From an uncultured Mediterraneibacter sp. (GTDB lineage Bacteria; Bacillota; Clostridia; Lachnospirales; Lachnospiraceae), in the NCBI GenBank assembly GCA_934418295.1, contig CAKRWZ010000046.1, positions 1 through 13,648 on the forward strand: 13,648 bases of DNA, given 5' to 3'. Shown here in pieces: positions 7,095 through 13,648 of this stretch. Below the pieces are notes generated by a model, which saw only the letters and a list, made by a program, of their open reading frames with translations, was not told the DNA's origin and searched no databases. Position 1 is the stretch's first letter. Every line of letters starts with the position of its first letter. Both the position numbers and the translations under genes were made by a program.

Positions 7095-7290
7095 CACGCA
7101 GAATCTCTCAAGGAGATCTTCCTTTTCTGCGTATCTTTTATCTGCCTTGGCAGAGTTCGTATGTTCCATTTATCGGAACAATTTTCAAAACCTTTTTATT
7201 TTTAAGAAAGACAGGTGATGCCTTTGATTGTTTGCGCCCTTTTATAAAGTGCAGCTTTTTGTTCTTTTCATTTTATTTTAGGAGGTTTTT
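7095..7290 (+). promoter_or_regulatory. Long structured 5' leader of the surface-protein gene
   Basis: The leader holds several inverted repeats. ACGCAGAA (7096-7103) pairs with TTCTGCGT (7125-7132) and encloses a nested stem ATCTC/GAGAT. TCTGCC-TT-GGCAGA (7141-7154) is palindromic. TGTTCC (7162-7167) pairs with GGAACA (7175-7180). The remainder is U-rich and ends in the ribosome site AGGAGG (7280-7285). No known riboswitch consensus was recognised. It could stabilise the mRNA or regulate it in cis. Confidence 0.45.
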
Positions 7291-9375
7291 TTGAAAACGA
7301 AATTAAAACGAATGCTTACTCTTTTCTGTTGTTTCCTTATTTTTTCCTGGAGCTTGACCGCTCTTGCCGAATCCGAACTGATCGGCGATCAACTTGACGT
7401 GGAACCTGAAGTCGCAGCGCTGGCCGATGATCACGCCGTTTCCGCCCAATCCGGCAACGTGATCCGCACCGTTTACAATGCCGGTGGTGCCTCACTCTCT
7501 GATGTTTTGGGCATATCCCGTGCCTCTGTTTTAAGCGTCCTGCGCTCTCATCTGAATGACAACTATTATCTGGGGACTCCCTATAAAGGCGGAGACCACA
7601 GAAATCCCAACGGAGATCCGCTTGGTTATGGTTCTTCCGATACCTCCGGCGTCCCCGGCATGAACTGTACCGGCTTTGTCTGGCATGTCCTGACCGGTGC
7701 AGGCGGCAAAAATGTACCTGCCATTTCCGGCTGGGTCGTTCTCCTGAAAAATCACAACGTCGAATATATTACCTTCCAGCGCAGCAGCGGCGCGGCAGAT
7801 GCAGAGGTCATTCAGGCTTTAAGCAAAGAGGCCCGGCCCGGCGATATCATCTGGTGCTGGGACGGAAACGCGGGCGCTTTGGTCAATGGCTTGTGTCTGA
7901 ACACCTCCGCCAAACATCACATCGGTATCTATGTAGGCTCTTATTTCAACGACAAACTGGATTCCAGCAATCCCACCGGATGCTGGAATCGTACAGACTC
8001 TCTCGCCTGGTGGCACAGCATCGATTCCTACGACGGTGATCCGTCTCCCGGTGTCAATCACGTTTCCCAGATCGTTGCCAAATCTTCTTATCCTTCTGCA
8101 TTCACCTTGATCCATTTGGACGATCCGAAACCTGCAAAAGTATCTTTGAAAAAAACTTCTGCGTTACCGGAGCTCACTGCACAAAGTCCCATCTATCAAC
8201 TGGAAGACGCAGTGTACGGAGTCTACACTGATTCTGAATGCAGCCGTAAAGCCGCAAAACTCCAAACCGATGCCAACGGCGTTTCCAACATCGCCGAATT
8301 GTCAGCCGGAAACTATTGGGTAAGAGAAATGTTTGCCCCCTCCGGATTCCTTCCGGACAGTGAGATCTATCCTATTACACTTCGCGACGGAGACAATGTT
8401 TGTCTGGAATTTCAAGATGTTCCCAACACACTTCCTGTAGACATTCTCTGTCGGAAGGTGGACGCAGACACCGGACTCCCGTCTCCTTCCGGCGGTGCCA
8501 CTCTGGAAGCAGCCGAATTTACCGTCCGCTATTATCCCGACTTTTATGACAGTGATCCTGTCGCATCAGACCCTGCAGTACTGCCTTGCAGGATCTGGAT
8601 CTTGAAAACGGACGCCGACGGCATCTGCCGCATGACAGAGGATTACAAAGTCTCCGGAGATTCTTTCTTTTCCATTGACGGAACCTCCGTGCTTCCGCCC
8701 GGCACTATTACGATCCAGGAAACAAAAGCCCCTGAAGGCTATCTGCCAAACCCGGAGGTTTTTATCCGTCAGATCCTGCCGCCGCGAATCGAATATTCCC
8801 TTTCCCGGGACGCAGATCCAAACACTTCCTCCGACATCACCGTCTTTCAGGAAGTTCTAGTGCCGGAGCAAGTGATCCGAGGTGATCTGGAACTCTATAA
8901 ATACGGGGAATCTTCTGATTCTGCAAAAGACGCTTCCGCTTCTCAGACCTCTAACCCGCTTGCGGATGTTTCCTTTACTTTAACGTCTTTGACCACCGGA
9001 GAAGTTTTCCGCATCTGCACAAATGCCGACGGCTATGCTTCCACCGCTTCGTCGGAACCGGATCCCAGAGGTTCTCTTCCCTATGACACCTATCTTGTGC
9101 ACGAAGAAAATCCCCCAAAGGGCTACCTGCCTATTGAGGATTTTGAATGCAAAATTTCAGAGGAAGGCCAGACTCTGAGCTTTACTCTGACGGATCAAAA
9201 GGAATCCACTCCAACAACACCAGCCAAACCAGCCACCGGCAAAAAAACGGTCCCCACTACCGGAGATCAGCTCTCATCTTTCCAGCGCATTTTCTTGCCG
9301 CTCTTTTTGTTCAGTCTGGTCATGATCCTGTCTGTTTTCGTTCATCGGCTCCATAAAAAATCAAAAAACCAGTGA
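7291..9375 (+). CDS. Cell-wall-anchored NlpC/P60-like protein with SpaA/Cna-B domains and VPTTG sorting signal
   Basis: Secreted, sortase-anchored surface protein of 694 residues. The signal peptide (1-26) has a likely cleavage site after ALA. Residues about 70-275 resemble an NlpC/P60 papain-like hydrolase: YLGTPY (93-98), MNCTGFVWHVL with candidate nucleophile Cys126, HHIGIYVG with His210, and WWHS (240-243). Three prealbumin-like SpaA/Cna-B domains follow (about 281-378, 381-522, 529-638), with E-box motifs YWVREMFAPSGF (Glu346), TIQETKAPEGY (Glu477) and YLVHEENPPKGY (Glu605), which suggest isopeptide cross-links. A Pro/Thr linker leads to VPTTG (654-658), a hydrophobic segment and a basic tail. 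The start is TTG, 5 nt after AGGAGG; the next Met (residue 8) lacks a ribosome site. Cleavage of peptidoglycan or another amide bond is inferred from the fold. No sortase gene is in the window. A LuxR-type regulator follows 94 bp downstream. Confidence 0.88.
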   Translation: MKTKLKRMLTLFCCFLIFSWSLTALAESELIGDQLDVEPEVAALADDHAVSAQSGNVIRTVYNAGGASLSDVLGISRASVLSVLRSHLNDNYYLGTPYKGGDHRNPNGDPLGYGSSDTSGVPGMNCTGFVWHVLTGAGGKNVPAISGWVVLLKNHNVEYITFQRSSGAADAEVIQALSKEARPGDIIWCWDGNAGALVNGLCLNTSAKHHIGIYVGSYFNDKLDSSNPTGCWNRTDSLAWWHSIDSYDGDPSPGVNHVSQIVAKSSYPSAFTLIHLDDPKPAKVSLKKTSALPELTAQSPIYQLEDAVYGVYTDSECSRKAAKLQTDANGVSNIAELSAGNYWVREMFAPSGFLPDSEIYPITLRDGDNVCLEFQDVPNTLPVDILCRKVDADTGLPSPSGGATLEAAEFTVRYYPDFYDSDPVASDPAVLPCRIWILKTDADGICRMTEDYKVSGDSFFSIDGTSVLPPGTITIQETKAPEGYLPNPEVFIRQILPPRIEYSLSRDADPNTSSDITVFQEVLVPEQVIRGDLELYKYGESSDSAKDASASQTSNPLADVSFTLTSLTTGEVFRICTNADGYASTASSEPDPRGSLPYDTYLVHEENPPKGYLPIEDFECKISEEGQTLSFTLTDQKESTPTTPAKPATGKKTVPTTGDQLSSFQRIFLPLFLFSLVMILSVFVHRLHKKSKNQ

Positions 9376-9412
9376 ATTTGCTCCATTTTTCCTCCTTTTT
9401 TCAGTGTTTTGT

Positions 9413-9425
9413 GTTAATATTTAAC
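9413..9425. promoter_or_regulatory. Palindrome GTTAATATTTAAC upstream of the regulator gene
   Basis: Perfect 5-bp arms GTTAA/TTAAC around TAT, 44 bp before the regulator start. It lies in the 94-bp gap after the surface-protein gene, which has no hairpin terminator and no convincing -35/-10 pair. It could be an operator for autoregulation or chance AT-rich symmetry. Confidence 0.25.
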
Positions 9426-9469
9426 TATATGAGTGCACGCGTATGCCATACACTAGGGGGATATCTTTC

Positions 9470-10225
9470 ATGAAGCTGACTGAAAACGACTGGAACTTTT
9501 TAAACGACCTGACCTTCAAGATTCACAGCATTCCGGACCTGGATGAAATGCGTTATGTTTTCCTGAATCTGATCCAGATTTTAATTCCCTGTGACAAGCT
9601 TACTTTTTTCCTGTCCGACAATGAGCATTTTATGTACGCTCCGATCCAGATCGGACTGTCCGATGAAAAAATGCATCGCTACATGGACGAATTCTGGGAA
9701 TTTGATTATAAAAAATGGATCTTCATGAGTGGTCAGAACAAGGCCTATCGCATTACCGATTTTTTTGCTCCCGGTGTACGGGAATCTCAGCCCTACTACC
9801 AAAAGGTATATCTTCCCGATGATATCCACTATGAAGCAATCCTCTCTCTGGCTTACAACAATCAGTTCGTCGGTGTCGTTTCTTTGTATCGTCCGCGGAG
9901 CAGCCACGATTTTACCGATCAGGAAATCTATATCCTGGATCTCATCAAAAAGCACCTGGCCTTTCGCTTATACCGCGAGCTGTCGGAACAGGATATCTCC
10001 AGCCGCAAGACACGCCTTGCACATCTGGATTCTCTGATCTTGAAGTACCATCTGACCGCCAGAGAGACCGACGTTTTAAAACTACTCCTGCAGGGCGATA
10101 AAAATCCGGAGATTTGTGAAAAGCTCTTTATCTCCGCCAGCACTCTGAAAAAACACATCAATAACATTTATAAAAAACTGGGGATCAACAGCCGGGTAGA
10201 GCTGTTCCGGATATCCGATATGTAA
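9470..10225 (+). CDS. LuxR-type transcriptional regulator with N-terminal GAF-like sensor domain
   Basis: DNA-binding regulator of 251 residues. The C-terminal LuxR helix-turn-helix (about 194-247) reads LTARETDVLKLLLQG, then NPEICEKLFISASTLKKHINNIYKKL, with the family's conserved Glu and the LGI-SR-EL ending. The N-terminal ~165 residues show an alternating alpha/beta pattern like GAF or autoinducer-binding sensors; their ligand is unknown. There is no receiver-domain phosphorylation Asp pattern, so it is not a typical response regulator. ATG at 9470 is chosen because AGGGGG (9455-9460) lies 9 nt upstream; an in-frame ATG at 9443 has no ribosome site. It lies 94 bp after the surface-protein gene on the same strand and could control it, itself, or the divergent promoters at 7019-7088; this is inference from position. 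Confidence 0.88.
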   Translation: MKLTENDWNFLNDLTFKIHSIPDLDEMRYVFLNLIQILIPCDKLTFFLSDNEHFMYAPIQIGLSDEKMHRYMDEFWEFDYKKWIFMSGQNKAYRITDFFAPGVRESQPYYQKVYLPDDIHYEAILSLAYNNQFVGVVSLYRPRSSHDFTDQEIYILDLIKKHLAFRLYRELSEQDISSRKTRLAHLDSLILKYHLTARETDVLKLLLQGDKNPEICEKLFISASTLKKHINNIYKKLGINSRVELFRISDM

Positions 10226-10233
10226 TATGAGCG

Positions 10234-10281
10234 AAAAAAGCTGCCGCTTCGCGAACAAGATTCGCGGTGCGGCAGCTCTTT
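10234..10281. terminator. Hairpin terminator between convergent genes
   Basis: AGCTGCCGC (10239-10247) pairs with GCGGCAGCT (10269-10277), and an inner stem CGCGAA/TTCGCG closes a 5-nt loop CAAGA. On the - strand the stem is followed by six Ts, a strong terminator for the M20 hydrolase gene ending at 10335. On the + strand it is followed only by CTTTAC, so it is weaker for the regulator. Confidence 0.9.
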
Positions 10282-10334
10282 ACATATACAAATAAAATTT
10301 AATTCGGTAAAAAGGCTGTAATTTTTCTTTTATT

Positions 10335-11585
10335 TTAAAAAGCGGAAAGATCCATATCATAGAGCTCTGTCAGGATCGCAATGTATCCTTCAAAAGCTCC
10401 GATGAGCTCGTCTACTTTTACGGCTTCTTTCGGCTGATGTGCCATGGATCCGTCGATTCCGCCGTAGATGATCGTCGGGATCTTATGGATCGCGCAGCTC
10501 ATGCTGCCGTCGGTTCCTGCCTGACTGTATGCCTCCTTCGGATGCTGGCCAACACGCGCCAATGCCTCGAAGGTTTTCTTTACAAACTCATTTTCGCGGT
10601 CCACTCTCCATGCCGGATGCCATTTCTTTACTTTCTTGGTCAGCCCCGTATAAGAGGTTTCCTCGAAATATCTCGGTTCTACGCTTCCTTTGAATTCCGG
10701 ATATTCTTTTTTCACTTTTTCAAAAATATCTTCGAATTCTTTCAACAGATCTTCTTCGGTAAGTGTTGTAGAAAATCTTCTGTCTACGGCAATCTCGCAT
10801 TCGTCCGGAACGGTACTTAAGTTTCCGCCCGGTTTTACGATGCAGTTCGTTACCGTAATGGATGTAGCGCCCAGATACGGATCCGGATCCAGATTGATGC
10901 CGTCATGTGTAAAGATTGCATGGAGCACCGGATCCATCAGTTCCAGTGCATTGATTCCATACTGCGGAGCTGCTGAGTGTACTGCTTTTCCGAATGTTTT
11001 TACGACCAGCTCAATCTTACCTCTCTGGCCGATCGTCACCGTATCTCCTGCCGGTTCTGAAATGTACACGATGTCACATTTCAGTCCCTTTTCAGGGAAT
11101 GTATGCTCGATCAATTCTTCCATACCGAACATTTCTGCCGGCTCTTCCTGTACCACTCCGCTGAAGATCAGATCTCCGGAAAGTTTCTTTCCTGTTTTTT
11201 TCAAATATTCCGCTACGGCTTTGAACGCATAAAGCTGTGCAACCAGACCACTCTTCATATCTGCAGCACCGCGGGCAATCAACTTGCCGTCCACGATCTC
11301 CGGTTTAAATGGATCATATGGTTCCCACAACTCCAACGTTCCTTCCGGAACCACGTCCATATGTCCGTTCAGCAATACATTTGGTCCTGTACCTTCTCCG
11401 CGAATCACTCCCACTACATTTCCTGCGGCATCGATAAATGCTTCGTCCACGCCGTCTATTTTTTTCAGCTCTTCCAGAAATGCATCAGCCACCTCTTTTT
11501 CCTCACAAGGAACCGATCTGAAAGAAAGGACTTTTTTCAGGAAATCCAGATATTCTTCTTTTTTCTCCTGTACATAATTCAGCAT
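10335..11585 (-). CDS. M20 family metallohydrolase (ArgE/DapE/carboxypeptidase type)
   Basis: Zinc-dependent amide hydrolase of 416 residues, cytoplasmic (no signal peptide). Visible M20 motifs: GHMDVVPEG with His75 and Asp77, ARGAADMKSG with the bridging Asp109, the catalytic pair QEEP (Glu147, Glu148), SEP (Glu177), the dimerisation-domain AVHSAAP (His203) and MAHQP near the C-terminus (His383). Relatives remove an acyl or aminoacyl group from amino acids or short peptides; the exact substrate cannot be read. ATG at 11585 is preferred over GTG at 11606 because GAGGGAG lies about 7 nt upstream of it. It lies 55 bp downstream of the choline-kinase-like gene on the same strand, so they are probably co-transcribed, ending at the hairpin 10234-10281. 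In context it may process the same compound as the kinase. Confidence 0.9.
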   Translation of the reverse strand: MLNYVQEKKEEYLDFLKKVLSFRSVPCEEKEVADAFLEELKKIDGVDEAFIDAAGNVVGVIRGEGTGPNVLLNGHMDVVPEGTLELWEPYDPFKPEIVDGKLIARGAADMKSGLVAQLYAFKAVAEYLKKTGKKLSGDLIFSGVVQEEPAEMFGMEELIEHTFPEKGLKCDIVYISEPAGDTVTIGQRGKIELVVKTFGKAVHSAAPQYGINALELMDPVLHAIFTHDGINLDPDPYLGATSITVTNCIVKPGGNLSTVPDECEIAVDRRFSTTLTEEDLLKEFEDIFEKVKKEYPEFKGSVEPRYFEETSYTGLTKKVKKWHPAWRVDRENEFVKKTFEALARVGQHPKEAYSQAGTDGSMSCAIHKIPTIIYGGIDGSMAHQPKEAVKVDELIGAFEGYIAILTELYDMDLSAF

Positions 11586-11640
11586 CTTTCTTCTCCCTCT
11601 TTTCACACACTTTTATCTTACGGTTACGCTTATCTGCCGC

Positions 11641-12601
11641 CTATTCATATTTCCATGCATCCGGAGTTCTCCATACCGGTTTGCCTTCCAGCAGATCCAG
11701 CCATGTATCGATACGAGGATCCAGGAAACGATGACGGAGACGGTCCAGTTTGCCGATATACCATCCATAATAATCGAACTCAATTCCGGAAGTTGCAGTC
11801 TGCATCAGCGCCCAGTATGACCACTTGATGTCGCAGGCGATCTGATTCAGCTTCATTCTTGCAAACAAGACTTCATCATACACCCCATCATTATACTCTG
11901 TAATAATTTCTTTATCCATAGCCTCGGTGGCGAAACCAAGAGACCAGGAGCCAACATCAAACATCGGGTCATTCATGGAGGCGTATTCCAGGTCGATGAT
12001 CTTTCCGTCTTTCTTTTCCTCATTCCACATGAAATTGTTGAACCAATAATCATTGTGACAAGGCTTGCTCTCTACTCCGTATGTATTAAACGCATATTCA
12101 ATACTGTCCATCAGCCAGAGCATACGCCGATGCCACGGCGGAAGATAGTCACTGGCTTTTGCCCGCTCTACCATATCTCTGCACTGATCAAAAATAGAAG
12201 CTTTGCACGGAAGGTTTGCACCCGGCAGATTATGGAATTTCTTAATGGCACGGATAGAGGCTTTTGTGATATCCTCTACGAACATCTCTCCCATTACAGT
12301 ACTGTGGTATCCTTCCAGCCACTCAAACACTTCTACTCCGGTATCTTCAAAATAATACTCTACTTTGGCACCTACTCCTGAATCAGAAGCGATCATATTT
12401 GCCATATGGCAGTTTTCTCTATCAATGAAATCTGTTCCGTCTCCCGGAATTTTCAGGAAATGCGGTGTACCGTCTACAAATACTTTGAAATTCCGGGTTT
12501 GTTACACCACCTGCTACTGATTCGTAATGGATTTCTTTTCCTTTCCAGTCATCGATGCGAGCGATTGCTTCATCAATGTTGGTCTTTACTACGTTTGACA
12601 T
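11641..12601 (-). pseudogene. Choline/ethanolamine-kinase-like phosphotransferase with a single-base frameshift
   Basis: Member of the aminoglycoside phosphotransferase/choline kinase superfamily, phosphorylating a small hydroxylated substrate with ATP. The ATG at 12601 has a good ribosome site (AGGAGG, 7 nt). Frame 1 reads MSNVVKTNIDEAIARIDDW to GGVTN, then goes off frame and would stop after about 60 codons. Removing one G from the run 12495-12497 (+ strand GGG) restores GGVTNRNFKVFVDG, the conserved GG(I/V)TN(R) nucleotide loop, then HFLKIPGDGTDFIDREN, with Lys as the expected ATP-binding residue, and runs on to 11641 as a 319-residue protein. The catalytic motif is CHNDYWFNNF, followed by the metal-binding IDLEYASMNDPMFDVG. 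An internal ATG at 12405 could start only a fragment lacking the ATP loop. It may be a genuine recent mutation, a phase-variable tract or a sequencing error. Confidence 0.85.
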
Positions 12602-12645
12602 GTTTCATCCTCCTTGTTTTTTCTTCGTTGAAATATATTTCTGTT

Positions 12646-12674
12646 ATTATACACTGTGCATATTCACCGAAGAA
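12646..12674 (-). promoter_or_regulatory. Possible promoter of the kinase-hydrolase operon
   Basis: A perfect -10 box TATAAT (12651 to 12646 on the - strand) lies about 45 bp before the kinase ATG. The sequence 17 bp upstream, TTCTTC, matches the -35 consensus only in its first two bases, so an activator may be needed. The implied leader is about 38 nt. Confidence 0.45.
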
Positions 12675-12754
12675 ATGGCCCAAAAGACTTGAAATTCCGG
12701 TTATTTTTACTACCTCCTTACCCCATTTTCCCCATATAGTCCCTTTCCGTAGAA

Positions 12755-12780
12755 AAAAGGAGTATGATTCTACTCCTTTT
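12755..12780. terminator. Orphan hairpin terminator in the gap upstream of the kinase
   Basis: A perfect 10-bp stem AAAAGGAGTA/TACTCCTTTT with 6-nt loop TGATTC. On the - strand it is followed by six Ts in total, on the + strand by four. No gene ends beside it on either strand: the kinase starts 154 bp away and the permease has its own terminator. It could be a leader attenuator for the kinase operon or end an unrecognised short transcript. Confidence 0.7.
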
Positions 12781-12904
12781 GTTCCCTATTTCCGGCTCTG
12801 GTCTTTTATGAAGTCTTTATAATCCTTTAAATTCTGTTTCTTTAATTATTTATTCCTTGTTTTCTATTTATATTTATTTTTTTATATAATTTTCTGTTTT
12901 TATA

Positions 12905-12933
12905 TTGACATTTTAGAAGAAGTAAGATAGAAT
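12905..12933 (+). promoter_or_regulatory. Near-consensus sigma-A promoter in the intergenic gap
   Basis: A perfect -35 TTGACA (12905-12910), a 17-bp spacer and -10 TAGAAT (12928-12933, one mismatch). It points away from the kinase toward the convergent permease gene, and the only thing downstream before the terminator stem at 13064 is the short element described next. Confidence 0.75.
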
Positions 12934-12939
12934 ACAGAT

Positions 12940-13105
12940 AACAAAAGAAGAGACAACTTCTCAAACAGGAGGTCGGACCAATGAAATGAGTAACCGTTTC
13001 ATCTTTCATCCATCCATAAAAGTGAAAGAGGGGTTATACAGTGAAGCTTCAAGAAATTCCCTAAAAGGGCTATTTGATTTTCCCAAAATCAAATAGCCCT
13101 TTCCT
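12940..13105 (+). ncRNA. Candidate small RNA or leader remnant, about 165 nt, with two mini-ORFs
   Basis: The region between the promoter at 12905-12933 and the terminator stem at 13064-13102 has no normal gene. Seen: a short stem AGAAG/CTTCT near the 5' end; an 8-bp stem (one G-U pair) ATGAAATG (12981-12988) with CGTTTCAT (12995-13002); a 7-bp stem TCTTTCA (13002-13008) with TGAAAGA (13023-13029); then the 18-bp terminator. AGGAGG (12967-12972) precedes ATG AAA TGA (12981-12989), a two-codon frame. In another frame, ATG at 12986 opens 36 codons ending at TAG 13094-13096 inside the terminator. GAGGGG (13028-13033) precedes a seven-codon GTG frame (13041-13064). It could be a regulatory RNA, an attenuated leader whose gene was deleted, or a small peptide gene. 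No known RNA family was recognised. Confidence 0.5.
13064..13102. terminator. 18-bp perfect hairpin, bidirectional terminator
   Basis: AAAGGGCTATTTGATTTT (13064-13081) is fully complementary to 13085-13102, with a 3-nt loop CCC. It lies 25 bp after the permease stop (13128) on the - strand, where it is followed by TTAG after its own terminal Ts, and it also closes the + strand unit that starts near 12940, followed by CCTTTCT. Confidence 0.9.
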
Positions 13106-13127
13106 TTCTCCTATTTCGCCGATTTTA

Positions 13128-13648
13128 TCAATCCTTTCTGTACATGACGATTGTGATCAGAAGAATAATTGCCGAAATCACAGTCTGCCAGTAAGAGGAT
13201 AGTCCGATAATAGTAAGCCCGTTAGAAAGCATAGTCAGCATCAATGCTCCAAAGAAGCTTCCGACAACAGATCCTTTTCCTCCGCTTAAAGAGGTTCCCC
13301 CGATTACAACTGCTGCCAGTACATTCATAAACATATTGGCAGAAGGAGTAGAAGATGCCGTTGCGATCTTAGAAGAAGAAATCAATCCTGCCAATACAGA
13401 ACACAAGCTGCATATCACAAACAAAAGAATCTGATATGTTTTTACACGGATTCCTGCCAGCTTTGAAACCTGGGCATTTCCTCCGATCGCATAAATTCTT
13501 CGCCCAAATACGGTTTTGGAAAGCATAATTTGTGCAGCAATAAAAATCAAAATCATAAACACAACCTGTACCGGAACAATTCCCAGATACCCTCTCCCCA
13601 GCCACCGGAAGGCTGACGGAAGATTGTAAATAGAAGTGCCTCCGCAAA
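13128..13648 (-). CDS. RbsC-type ABC transporter permease (ribose/sugar or nucleoside), 5' end outside window
   Basis: C-terminal 172 residues of an integral membrane permease of the BPD_transp_2 family (RbsC, XylH, MglC relatives), which pairs with an RbsA-type ATPase and a periplasmic-type binding lipoprotein to import sugars or related compounds. The frame is open to the window edge. Visible family motifs: GGTSIYNLPSAFRWLGRGY, GRRIYAIGGNAQVSKLAGI, VIGGTSLSGGKGSVVGSFFGALML and NGLTIIGLSSYWQ, plus several hydrophobic segments and the short tail YRKD. The usual GYELDAIAAVVIGG loop is changed to SANMFMNVLAAVVIGG. It is transcribed toward the kinase and hydrolase genes but separated from them by a strong terminator and 526 bp. 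The substrate cannot be deduced. Confidence 0.93.
   Translation of the reverse strand, partial: CGGTSIYNLPSAFRWLGRGYLGIVPVQVVFMILIFIAAQIMLSKTVFGRRIYAIGGNAQVSKLAGIRVKTYQILLFVICSLCSVLAGLISSSKIATASSTPSANMFMNVLAAVVIGGTSLSGGKGSVVGSFFGALMLTMLSNGLTIIGLSSYWQTVISAIILLITIVMYRKD

Noticed and set aside
7083..7212. A 43-codon + strand frame starting at ATG inside the -10 box
   Set aside because: It begins within the promoter element itself, upstream of the expected transcript start, has no ribosome site, and is explained by the leader's hairpin sequence.
7216..7248. A nine-codon leader peptide frame (ATG CCT TTG ...) before the surface-protein gene
   Set aside because: The purine-rich sequence AGGTG abuts the ATG with no spacing, and the codons show no run of one amino acid typical of attenuation peptides.
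12830..12900. AT-rich stretch as a possible origin or attachment site
   Set aside because: No repeated DnaA-box-like sequences, no flanking direct repeats and no integrase gene; a plain AT-rich intergenic tract is enough explanation.
13369..13647. A 92-residue - strand frame at the right end
   Set aside because: It overlaps the RbsC-type permease in another frame; the permease frame carries the conserved motifs through to the window edge.

Overview
The window looks like chromosomal DNA of a Gram-positive, low-to-mid GC Clostridia, most probably a gut Lachnospiraceae. This rests on strong AGGAGG ribosome binding sites, sigma-A type promoters, a sortase-anchored SpaA-type surface protein, a RicT/YaaT homologue, and a gene order resembling the Bacillus yaaO-tmk-holB-yaaT-yabB-yabC block. 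No tRNA, rRNA, CRISPR array, insertion sequence or phage gene is visible. Both ends cut through genes.

Region 1 (1-626, + strand) is the 3' part of a MalK/UgpC-like ABC ATPase. Walker A and B are intact, but the Q-loop, signature motif, D-loop and H-loop are all altered, and the usual C-terminal TOBE domain is missing.

Region 2 (657-6950, - strand) is a housekeeping block read right to left: a lipoprotein, an Orn/Lys/Arg decarboxylase-like gene (YaaO type) broken by a frameshift, a guanylate-kinase-like NMP kinase where Bacillus has tmk, a terminator, then holB (clamp-loader delta'), ricT, trmN6 and rsmI. The genes are tightly packed, with 1-bp gaps, overlaps and ribosome sites inside upstream genes. 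A promoter at 7019-7047 drives the lipoprotein end; the holB group probably has its own promoter after the terminator at 4296-4326.

Region 3 (7019-10280, + strand) starts from a back-to-back divergent promoter (7060-7088) and a ~200-nt structured leader. It encodes a 694-residue secreted protein with an NlpC/P60-like cysteine hydrolase domain, about three SpaA/Cna-B domains and a VPTTG sorting signal, followed by a LuxR-type regulator. A strong hairpin at 10234-10281 separates it from the convergent genes.

Region 4 (10335-13648, mainly - strand) holds an M20 metallohydrolase, a choline-kinase-like phosphotransferase broken by an apparent single-base insertion, and the 3' part of an RbsC-type sugar/nucleoside ABC permease. 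They may form one uptake-and-processing pathway whose substrate cannot be read from the sequence. The 526-bp gap between kinase and permease holds an orphan hairpin and, on the + strand, a self-contained unit: a near-consensus promoter, three successive hairpins, two very short reading frames and an 18-bp terminator stem. This candidate small RNA or leader remnant, together with the degenerate ABC ATPase, is the most unusual content of the window.
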